DNA from: DATLXU01 sp035575515
GTDB taxonomy: Bacteria; Acidobacteriota; Blastocatellia; UBA7656
Assembly (NCBI GenBank): GCA_035575515.1
Contig: DATLXU010000060.1
Location: 78,835-142,834 of the forward strand
Length of the DNA: 64,000 nt
Direction of reading: 5' to 3'
The notes under the pieces were generated by a model. The model made no database searches. It was not told the DNA's origin and saw nothing but the letters and a program-made list of their open reading frames with translations. Numbering within the stretch: the first letter of the stretch is position 1; the number at the start of each line of letters is the position of its first letter. Made by a program: the position numbers and the translations under genes. Positions 7,856-16,966 of the stretch are shown piece after piece.

Positions 7856-10735
7856 ATGAATTGGACTGAATCACAACTCGAAGCGATACAGCTACGTGGC
7901 CGCCGCGTGATCGTTTCTGCTGGCGCGGGGTCGGGAAAGACTCGCGTGCTCGTTGAGCGGTTCATTCGCCTGCTCGAAGAGAACACGGCATGGCGCGTGC
8001 CCGACATCGTCGCCGTCACGTTCACGGAAAAAGCCGCGCGCGAAATGGTCTCGCGCATCCGCCGCGAGATTCGCTTGCGAATCGAGCAAAGCAATTCTCC
8101 AGAAGAACGGGCGCGATGGCGCGAGCATCGTAACGCGCTCGATTCGGCGCGCATAGGCACGATTCACGCGCTGTGCGCTTCAATACTTCGCTCGCACCCG
8201 GCTGAAGCCGCGCTCGACCCGGCGTTCGAGGTCATCGAAGAAATCGCCGCGTCCGCGCTGCTCGATCAAGCCATTCACGAAGCGATTGATGAAGCCGCGC
8301 GCGAGCATAGTTATCACTCGATGCCACAAGATTCGGCTCGACGCTCCCTGCCATCTGATACCCTGAATCCCATCGAGATATTCGCCTATCTTTCAACCTA
8401 CGACGTTCAATCGGCACTGCGCTCGCTTATCGCGCAGGGCGAAAAGGCTCGCCGCGCTATCGCACGATTAAATGCCAACAGCGATTCGATATTCGCCTTC
8501 TGGCGAGAGACGATTGAGCAGATAAGGATTGAAGCGGCGCGGGCCATCATCGAGCGCGATGACTGGCGGCGTGACGCTGAAACGATTGTGATGTTGCGCG
8601 CGAACGATCCCGCCGATAAGCGCGAGCAGTGCCGCGCGCAGGTTGCCGACTTGCTTGAGCGATTAGAGACCGCGGCAGATTCCGCAGGCGACATGAGTGA
8701 CGGCGAATTGATCGTGAGCGCGTTGCTTGAGATTGAATCGGCGATAAACCTGCGCGGCGGCTCTAAAGCCAAATGGCCTTCGGAAGGAGATTTCGATGCA
8801 GTGAAGCAGTCGCTGAGCCGTTTGCGCGACGTGGTGCGCGCCGAAAAACTGTTGAGACTTCAGTTGAACGAAGCAGACGCGGTGGCTGCTGAAGTCACGG
8901 CGCGGCTCGTCAACTTATATGAAAAGACTTGCGAGCGATTCGCCGCGCTCAAGCGCGAGCAAAACGCGCTCGACTTCAACGATCTGGAAGAGATAACCGA
9001 GCGCATGCTCACGGCTCACCCGGAAGTCTGCGCGGCTTACAGCAACCCTGAGCGCGGATTGATTCGCGCGCTGATGGTTGACGAGTTCCAAGACACGTCG
9101 CCGATTCAGAAACGAATACTCTGGATGATTGCTCCGCGCTCCGGCGAGTTGTTCATCATAGGCGACTCGAAACAATCAATCTACCGTTTTCGCGGCGCGG
9201 ACGTGACAGTCTTTCACGAAGCGCGCGAGGAGTTCGCATCAAACGGCGGCCACGAAGTAGGGATGGATGTCTGCTTTCGCACGCACGAGCGGTTGATTGA
9301 TTTCGTCAACACAATCTTCCCCGCAGTCTTCACGCGCGAGACGCGCTACGACACTCCCTACGAAGCGATGAGCGCGCGGCGTCTGCCTACGCACGACGCG
9401 CCATCGGTTGAGCTTCACGTCATTACTCAAGACGAAGGCGCGGAGACTCGATTGAAGGCCGATGAGCTGCGCGAAGCCGAAGCCGCCTTCATCGCTCGCC
9501 GCATCAACGAGATTATCGAAAGCGGCGAGGTGATGGTCTGCGAAGAGAACGAGCCGCGCCGCGCTGAGCCGGGCGATTTCGCGCTCTTGTTTCAGGCTTC
9601 GACAAGTTTCGAGATTTACGAGCAGGCGCTGGCCGATGCAGCAATTCCGTATGTCACAATCGCGGGGCGCGGATTTTATGACAGACAGGAAATCACCGAC
9701 ATCACGAACCTGCTGGCGTTTCTTTCAAGCCCGATTAACAGCCTTCGCCTTGCAGCCGTGCTGCGCTCGCCGATGTTCGCGCTGTCGGATGAAACATTGC
9801 TCAGGCTCAGACTAAAACGGCAATCATTGTGGAAGGCCCTGTTCGATGAAAGCATCAAGCACGATGAGAACGAGCGCGATGCGATTGAGTTCACTCGTGC
9901 CGCGCTCAAGCGATTGCGCGAGATTGTCGGACGCGTGAGCGCGGCTGAGGCGGTAGTCGCGGCGATGCGCGAGACAGGTTATCTCGCGACGCTTATGTCA
10001 TTGCCGCACGGCGAACGTCGCGTGGCCAACGTCGAAAAGTTCATCGAGCAGGCGCGTGCGCTTTCTTCGATGACGCTATCGGAGTTGATCGAGCGCGCCG
10101 ACGATTTGAAATTCAAAGAAGCGCGCGAGGGCGAAGCGACTATCGAAGAAACAGGCGCGGTGCGCTTGATGACCGTTCACAAATCTAAGGGGCTTGAGTT
10201 CCCTATCGTGTGGATCGCGGATGCGACGTACAAAGGTGCAAGCGATAAAAGCATCATTGCTGTTCACCCTGAGCATGGCGTGAGCGTTCGCCTGACGGCG
10301 GATCACATCGAAACTGAAGACGAAGACCTACGCGCCGCTTCGTTCGAGATGCTGCGCCTGATAGAAGAGCGAATGGACGCGGCAGAGAAGAAGCGATTGC
10401 TGTACGTCGCGGCGACGCGCGCGCGCGAGCATTTGATTATTTCAGGCGCGGCGAATCGGATTAAATCTTCGAGCGACACCTGGCTCGGTCGTGTGATGCG
10501 CGCTCTCGGCGTTGATGAAGATGATCGGCGAAGCTCGATTGATTATCCCGGTGGCACGGTTAGAATTGGCTGGCACAACGCAGATGAGATTCTAAGCGCT
10601 TCAAGCGCGGCACATTCCTTTTTGAGTTCAGCGCCATCCTCTAAATCTGCGCCTGTCGCAAAACAAGATTTAGTGAGCGCAGGCGAATCCGCTTCTGAAA
10701 GGTTCCCGCTCATTCAATCAATCATCCATCAATAA
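7856..10735 (+). CDS. AddA/RecB-like UvrD-family helicase lacking the C-terminal nuclease domain
   Basis: A superfamily 1A helicase with its motif set: Walker A SAGAGSGKT (21-29), VTFTEKAAREM (motif Ia), VDEFQDTS (II), IIGDSKQSIYRFRGAD (III), VCFRTHERLIDFVN (IV-like), MTVHKSKGLEFPIVWI (V) and LYVAATRAREHL (VI). The spacing and the long 1B/2B insertions match AddA/RecB rather than UvrD or PcrA. AddA proteins normally continue with a PD-(D/E)XK RecB-type nuclease. Here the protein stops after 959 residues, about 100 residues past motif VI, and only 132 bp separate it from the next gene. No AddB partner is in the window. Probable role: DNA unwinding in repair; end resection would need a nuclease supplied elsewhere. 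Confidence 0.88.
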   Translation: MNWTESQLEAIQLRGRRVIVSAGAGSGKTRVLVERFIRLLEENTAWRVPDIVAVTFTEKAAREMVSRIRREIRLRIEQSNSPEERARWREHRNALDSARIGTIHALCASILRSHPAEAALDPAFEVIEEIAASALLDQAIHEAIDEAAREHSYHSMPQDSARRSLPSDTLNPIEIFAYLSTYDVQSALRSLIAQGEKARRAIARLNANSDSIFAFWRETIEQIRIEAARAIIERDDWRRDAETIVMLRANDPADKREQCRAQVADLLERLETAADSAGDMSDGELIVSALLEIESAINLRGGSKAKWPSEGDFDAVKQSLSRLRDVVRAEKLLRLQLNEADAVAAEVTARLVNLYEKTCERFAALKREQNALDFNDLEEITERMLTAHPEVCAAYSNPERGLIRALMVDEFQDTSPIQKRILWMIAPRSGELFIIGDSKQSIYRFRGADVTVFHEAREEFASNGGHEVGMDVCFRTHERLIDFVNTIFPAVFTRETRYDTPYEAMSARRLPTHDAPSVELHVITQDEGAETRLKADELREAEAAFIARRINEIIESGEVMVCEENEPRRAEPGDFALLFQASTSFEIYEQALADAAIPYVTIAGRGFYDRQEITDITNLLAFLSSPINSLRLAAVLRSPMFALSDETLLRLRLKRQSLWKALFDESIKHDENERDAIEFTRAALKRLREIVGRVSAAEAVVAAMRETGYLATLMSLPHGERRVANVEKFIEQARALSSMTLSELIERADDLKFKEAREGEATIEETGAVRLMTVHKSKGLEFPIVWIADATYKGASDKSIIAVHPEHGVSVRLTADHIETEDEDLRAASFEMLRLIEERMDAAEKKRLLYVAATRAREHLIISGAANRIKSSSDTWLGRVMRALGVDEDDRRSSIDYPGGTVRIGWHNADEILSASSAAHSFLSSAPSSKSAPVAKQDLVSAGESASERFPLIQSIIHQ

Positions 10736-10745
10736 GAGCTTTGCG

Positions 10746-10760
10746 CGGCACAGTCATTGC
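10746..10760 (+). promoter_or_regulatory. Possible sigma-54 (-24/-12) promoter
   Basis: CGGCAC-N5-TTGC keeps the diagnostic GG and GC dinucleotides ten bases apart, as in TGGCAC-N5-TTGC. It lies about 108 bp upstream of the secreted TPR gene. The first T of the consensus is a C, so this is a weaker match than the one at 37779. Confidence 0.4.
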
Positions 10761-10867
10761 CTTGTTGAACGATGTGCGCGCGTGAAGCCGCACGGTGTAC
10801 GGGAACGGTGCTGAGAAACGATTCACCAAGACCCGCTTCAATACGAACAGATAGTAGAGGGGTTATC

Positions 10868-11674
10868 ATGACGGCCAGCTTAAAGTCATTTGCAATAAGA
10901 ATAACGACAATCGCCGCAGGATTGGCTCTGGCAGCCACTTTCACGTTATCACAGGTTGCGGCTCAACAGGGCGCGACCGACAATCAATCAGTTCAATCTC
11001 ATTTCGATGCGGCGAAGAAGATGGCTTCTGAAGGCAATTTCAAAGGCGCGGCTGACGAATACAAGAAAGCCATCGAAGCTGCGGGCGGCAAGTACGCTGA
11101 GGCGTATAACAACATGGGTATGGCGCTCGGCATGGCAGGAAATACCGCAGAGGCCATTCGCGCATTCAACACTGCAATCGAGCAGAGAGACGGGAGCTAC
11201 GCAGAAGCGCATTACAACCTCGGCATCGCGCTCAGCCTGATGAATGACCTGAACGCTGCGGAGCGCGAGTTCATCACGGCAACAAAGCAGAAGCCTGGCG
11301 AGTTTCCCGAAGCGCACGGCAATCTCGGAATCCTATATGCGCGAAAAGGGGATGCGCAGCGCGCGATAACCGAATTTCAAATAGCAATTGAGCAGGCCGG
11401 AGGCGAATACCCGGAAGCGCATTACAATTTGGGCATCGCGCTTTATGGCCAGGGGAAAGCCGAAGCTTCTGTAGCGGAGTTCCGCGACGCGATTGCGCAG
11501 AGCCAGAGCTTCCCCGAAGCCCACTATAATCTGGCCGTCGCGCTTGCGAAGATTGGAAAGGCTGATGAGGCCGCCAACGAGTTCGAGGCGTACCTGAAAG
11601 AAGCCGTTAACGCCAAAGACACTGAAGAGGTTCGCACTCGCATAGTTGAACTTCGCAAGGCCGCGCTGAAGTGA
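10868..11674 (+). CDS. Secreted tetratricopeptide-repeat protein
   Basis: A 268-residue protein starting at ATG 10868 with GAGGGG upstream and a signal peptide ending at VAAQ (about residue 33). The rest is a run of about five TPR units of 36-38 residues with phrases such as YAEAHYNLGIALSLMNDLNAAEREF and YPEAHYNLGIALYGQGKAEASVAEF. TPR solenoids bind peptides or scaffold complexes, here presumably in the periplasm. A related secreted TPR protein with the same repeat phrasing lies at 19938-20669. A sigma-54-like element lies about 110 bp upstream. Confidence 0.85.
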   Translation: MTASLKSFAIRITTIAAGLALAATFTLSQVAAQQGATDNQSVQSHFDAAKKMASEGNFKGAADEYKKAIEAAGGKYAEAYNNMGMALGMAGNTAEAIRAFNTAIEQRDGSYAEAHYNLGIALSLMNDLNAAEREFITATKQKPGEFPEAHGNLGILYARKGDAQRAITEFQIAIEQAGGEYPEAHYNLGIALYGQGKAEASVAEFRDAIAQSQSFPEAHYNLAVALAKIGKADEAANEFEAYLKEAVNAKDTEEVRTRIVELRKAALK

Positions 11675-11751
11675 AACCACAGATGAGCACCGATAAGATT
11701 TAGATTTGAGGATTTGAGATGTCCTTCTTCAATCAGTGTTCATCTGTGGTT
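11675..11751. repeat. Inverted AACCACAGATGA-word repeat
   Basis: AACCACAGATGAGCACCGAT (11675-11694) is mirrored by ATCAGTGTTCATCTGTGGTT (11732-11751) with three mismatches. A GATTTGAGGATTTGAGAT word tract lies in the loop. It sits directly after the TPR stop codon. The arms could fold into a hairpin, but no T-run follows. Confidence 0.6.
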
Positions 11752-11856
11752 GCGTTTGTGATTTAGCTTTACTCTTGCGCGCCATACCTTCATGGGGTAT
11801 CCTCTCGCTAGATTGCCCCTACCTGTTTGGCTCAATGACTGAAACCGGAGACTGTT

Positions 11857-12693
11857 ATGAGAAGCTTCTGCTACGAAGCCGCCTTCGCGCTTGCGATAGC
11901 TTTGTTGATCGCGCTCACCACCGTCGCGCAGCAGCCTGCGGTCGGCAGAAAGCGCGTCCCGCGAATGACTACAGATGATGTTGCGAGGCCCGCGCTGGAA
12001 TCGGCAACAGAATCGCCGAAAGAATCGGCTAAGCCGGAAGATGCGGCGAAGGCTCAATCGGGCGCTCCGTCCGGCGAAACCAAAACGAGCGCGGAAGAAA
12101 GTTCGTGGCGCGAGCGCGTCCGCGAAGCCCGCAACCGCGCAAAGCAGCTTGAGCGCGCGGCTGATGAAGCCGAACTGCGCACAACTTCGCTTCGCAATGA
12201 GATGGGCGTTTCTGGACAGACCTACAAGGAAAGAAATCAATCTGCCGCCGAGCTTGAAGAGCTAGGCCGCCAGCTTGCGGAGCTTCGCGCGCAGGCACGC
12301 GCCGCAAATGAGGACCTCAATCAATTGCTCGAATACGGCAGGCAGAAGAATTTTCGCGAGTCGGATGAAGTGAAAGCCGAATCGGCGGACGGCAAACCGA
12401 ATGAAGAGTATTATCGCTCGCGCTACGCGAAGATTCTTGAAGAGATGGAAACAGCAGACCGCCGCGTTCAGTTATATGAAAACCGCATCAGCGATTTGAG
12501 CCAGCGCATACTGCAAAACGGCGGCAAGAACGGCGGCGATAATTTCTACACCGCGCAGCTTGAGCAGGATCGCCAGGAAGCTCAGCAGAAACTCGACGAA
12601 GCGCGCGCGGCTCGCGCCAAAGCGCAATCTGATCTCGATGCCCTCATGGAAGAAGCAAGGCGTGCGGGAATCGCGCCCGGTGTCTTCAGGTAA
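11857..12693 (+). CDS. Secreted coiled-coil protein of unknown function
   Basis: A 278-residue protein with an N-terminal signal peptide (MRSFCYEAAFALAIALLIALTTVA), a low-complexity Ser/Glu/Lys/Ala linker (about 40-85), and a long heptad-rich region (about 90-270: RVREARNRAKQLERAADEA, LEELGRQLAELRAQARAANE, AQLEQDRQEAQQKLDEARAARAKAQSDLDALMEEA) that should form coiled coils. No enzymatic signature is visible. It lies upstream of an NtrC-type regulator in the same orientation with a 154 bp gap. A periplasmic structural or adaptor role is inference. Confidence 0.75.
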   Translation: MRSFCYEAAFALAIALLIALTTVAQQPAVGRKRVPRMTTDDVARPALESATESPKESAKPEDAAKAQSGAPSGETKTSAEESSWRERVREARNRAKQLERAADEAELRTTSLRNEMGVSGQTYKERNQSAAELEELGRQLAELRAQARAANEDLNQLLEYGRQKNFRESDEVKAESADGKPNEEYYRSRYAKILEEMETADRRVQLYENRISDLSQRILQNGGKNGGDNFYTAQLEQDRQEAQQKLDEARAARAKAQSDLDALMEEARRAGIAPGVFR

Positions 12694-12847
12694 AAGCCTG
12701 TTCCCACATTCACGCAGAGCCTCCGCCACGCGAACGGAAGTTATTGAGCATTTCCTGATGCATCCGCGCAACCAGATTACTTGCGCGGTCAATTGCAATG
12801 AACGTGCAATGAGGGACGAGGCAAGCTGAGATTATAAAAGACGAACA

Positions 12848-14230
12848 ATGGCAGAAATACTACTCGTAGAGGACAAAGAGAGTCTCAGGCAGATGCTGCG
12901 CATGACGCTGGAAAACGCAGGGCATGCAGTTGATGAAGCCTGCGATGGCGCTGAAGCTCGCCGCAAGCTCAACGAATGCAGGTATAAGCTGGTCATAACT
13001 GATTTGAAAATGCCGCGCGCCGACGGTCTCGAAGTGCTGCGCGCCGCAAAAGCTGCCAACGCCGACACGGCTGTGATATTGCTCACGGCTTATGGAACGA
13101 TTGACGAGGCGGTGCAGGCGATGAAAGAAGGCGCGTTCGAGTTTTTGCAGAAGCCAGTTGACAGCCGTCACCTGCTTCTGCTCGTTGAGCGCGCGCTCGA
13201 AGAAGCCCGCCTGCGCGCCGAGAATATTTTATTGAGAGACGAGTACGCGCGCCGCTATGGATTCCCGCGCATCATCGGCGATTCAAGTGCAATGCAGAAA
13301 GTGGGGCGCGAGATTCAGCAGGTAGCTGCGACGCCGACGACAGTGTTGCTGCTAGGTGAATCGGGCACGGGCAAAGAACTGTTCGCCCGCGCGATTCATC
13401 ACCTCAGCCCGCGCCGCAACGCGCCTTTCATCGCCATCAACTGCGCAGCCATCCCAGACACGCTGATTGAAAACGAATTGTTCGGCCATGAGAAAGGCGC
13501 ATACACGGGAGCCGACCAGCGGCGCGTCGGTAAATTCGAGCTGGCCGCGCGCGGAACAATCTTCCTCGATGAGATAAGCGAGCTTGCGCATGGCGTTCAA
13601 TCGAAGCTGCTGCGCGTGCTGGAAGAGCGAAAGATAAACCGGCTCGGCGGCACGGCTGACATCGAAGTTGACGTGCGAATAGTCGCAGCGACCAATCGCG
13701 ATTTGAAAGCGGCAGTCGCAGCCAAGCAGTTTCGCGAGGATTTATATTTTCGCCTCGCAGTCTTCCCTGTTCACATCCCTGCGCTGCGCGAGCGACGAAG
13801 CGATATAAGGCAGCTTGCAGAATTTTTCGCCGCGAAGTATGGGCGCGAGCTTCGCCGCGCGCCGATTCGGCTGACGGATGAGGCCGTGCGTATGCTTCAG
13901 GATTATGATTGGCCGGGCAATGTGCGCGAGCTTGAAAACGCAATCGAGCGCGCGTGCATACTGACGCGCGGTAGCGAAATCGTGCCAGCGGATTTGAACA
14001 TCGCGCCGCCTTCAGATTACTCGCCGCGCGAGCAAGTCGCGCTGCTCGACGGATTTGATCTTCGCGGCTCGCTCGCCGAAGTTAGCTATCGCGCGCAGCG
14101 ACTCGTCGAGCGCAGAAAGATAGACGTGACGCTCAGGGAATGCGATTTCAACAAATCGCGCGCGGCAGAGCGATTGGGTGTGAGCTATAAGACTCTGCTC
14201 ACGCGAATCAAAGAGCTTGAGCTTGAGTGA
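12848..14230 (+). CDS. NtrC-family sigma-54-dependent response regulator
   Basis: The full three-domain architecture is present: receiver with acidic pocket EDKE and phospho-acceptor Asp52 (ITDLKMPRADG) and Lys102; AAA+ domain with Walker A GESGTGKE (170-177), the sigma-54-contacting GAYTGA loop (217-222), a Walker B region (TIFLDEISEL) and an arginine-finger region; and a Fis-type helix-turn-helix at the C-terminus (NKSRAAERLGVSYKTLLTRIKELE). At 460 residues it is a normal length. It activates sigma-54 promoters when phosphorylated. No partner kinase is adjacent. Sigma-54-type elements at 37779 and possibly 10746 are candidate targets by inference only. Confidence 0.93.
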   Translation: MAEILLVEDKESLRQMLRMTLENAGHAVDEACDGAEARRKLNECRYKLVITDLKMPRADGLEVLRAAKAANADTAVILLTAYGTIDEAVQAMKEGAFEFLQKPVDSRHLLLLVERALEEARLRAENILLRDEYARRYGFPRIIGDSSAMQKVGREIQQVAATPTTVLLLGESGTGKELFARAIHHLSPRRNAPFIAINCAAIPDTLIENELFGHEKGAYTGADQRRVGKFELAARGTIFLDEISELAHGVQSKLLRVLEERKINRLGGTADIEVDVRIVAATNRDLKAAVAAKQFREDLYFRLAVFPVHIPALRERRSDIRQLAEFFAAKYGRELRRAPIRLTDEAVRMLQDYDWPGNVRELENAIERACILTRGSEIVPADLNIAPPSDYSPREQVALLDGFDLRGSLAEVSYRAQRLVERRKIDVTLRECDFNKSRAAERLGVSYKTLLTRIKELELE

Positions 14231-14276
14231 AAAGCTCCAACACCTCTGACTTCGTACAATCAAGCAACTTCGATTA

Positions 14277-14322
14277 ATCAGCCCGCAACTAAAATAGCCG
14301 TTGGTTGCGGGCTGATTCTTTT
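14277..14322 (+). terminator. Rho-independent terminator of the NtrC-type regulator
   Basis: ATCAGCCCGCAAC (14277-14289) pairs perfectly with GTTGCGGGCTGAT (14304-14316), a 13 bp GC-rich stem with a 14-base loop, followed by TCTTTT. It lies about 47 bp after the regulator stop. A GATTTGAGATTTGAAATC word tract follows directly. Confidence 0.85.
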
Positions 14323-14386
14323 GCGATTTGAGATTTGAAATCGGCCAGCTTGGATTACTGCTCCGAAAGCATATAGAATCAACTCG

Positions 14387-16189
<1,803 letters not shown>

Positions 16190-16194
16190 AAGGA

Positions 16195-16272
16195 TTCATC
16201 GCAGAGGACGCAGAGAACGCGGAGATTGCGCAGAGGAATTAGAACTCTCTCTCTCTGCGTCTCTGCGGTGAA
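16195..16272. repeat. Inverted CGCAGAGACGCAGAG-word repeat
   Basis: TTCATCGCAGAGGACGCAGAG..CGCGGAG at 16195-16224 is mirrored by CTCTCTGCGTCTCTGCGGTGAA at about 16251-16272. It lies between the convergent murJ and DUF2227-like genes. The arms could fold into a long hairpin and help end transcription, but there is no T-run. Confidence 0.6.
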
Positions 16273-16312
16273 CTATCTCGAACCGTGTAAATCTAAATGC
16301 AACCAGCTCTTC

Positions 16313-16837
16313 TCAAATCGAGCGGCGCACGCTCTTGAAGAACGAGCCGAGCACGTCGCTGACGGTGTGGCTGGTCGCGCCAATCCACAGGCCGGCGAAT
16401 GCTGCAATCAGATAGCTTCGTTTAATCGGCGCGAAGATTTCCCACACGCGCGTGAATGCGCCTCTGACTTCGCCCACGCTCGTCGGCCTCTGCAAAAAAT
16501 ATGAATCGCGCACGATCAATCCAATCGCAACAAGCAGCGTTAACACAGCCAGAAAATAGATCACGCGAATCAACGTGCCGAGCAGAATGCTGTGCGACAG
16601 GCGCGAGCGATGCGGCAGAATAACTTTGTACGGCCACCACAGAAATCTGAGCGGTCCCCATCGCGCGTACTGGCGGCTTTGAATATCCAGATCAGGCCCA
16701 AACATCAACCCGCCGAATATCATCATCACTGTGGTAATCAGTGTTATGGTCAAATCATTCGTGACATAGTAAGTCACAGCCGCCGTCGGCGCGGCGAGCA
16801 ATACGGTTATGAAATCATGTGTGCGTCCTGATGGCAT
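16313..16837 (-). CDS. DUF2227-like membrane protein with metal-binding pattern
   Basis: A 174-residue membrane protein with conserved-looking polar residues at loop positions: MPSGRTHDF at the start, GPDLDIQSRQYARWGPLRFLWWPYKVILPHRSRLSHS in the middle, and GATSHTVSDVLGS at the end. The His and Asp residues in these blocks match the pattern of putative metal-binding DUF2227/YdjM-like membrane proteins, some of which are described as metal-dependent hydrolases. Activity here is unproven. Three to four hydrophobic segments are visible. It converges with murJ. Confidence 0.75.
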   Translation of the reverse strand: MPSGRTHDFITVLLAAPTAAVTYYVTNDLTITLITTVMMIFGGLMFGPDLDIQSRQYARWGPLRFLWWPYKVILPHRSRLSHSILLGTLIRVIYFLAVLTLLVAIGLIVRDSYFLQRPTSVGEVRGAFTRVWEIFAPIKRSYLIAAFAGLWIGATSHTVSDVLGSFFKSVRRSI

Positions 16838-16839
16838 GG

Positions 16840-16966
16840 TCAGCAGGCAGTAAGCAGTAGGCAGTAAGCAGTAAAGACATCAAAGCAGAATGGCAATCTT
16901 GTTACGTCAAAGTTCTTACCTTGTAGAGACCCGTTCATTTTCATGTTCCTGTCTGCCTACTAATTA
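16840..16966. repeat. GCAGTAA-word tandem repeat with distal inverted copy
   Basis: TCAGCAGGCAGTAAGCAGTAGGCAGTAAGCAGTAAAG (16840-16876) is a run of five imperfect GCAGTA(A/G) words. CTGTCTGCCTACTAATTA at about 16949-16966 is the inverted counterpart and touches the stop codon of the NrdD-like gene. Confidence 0.6.
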
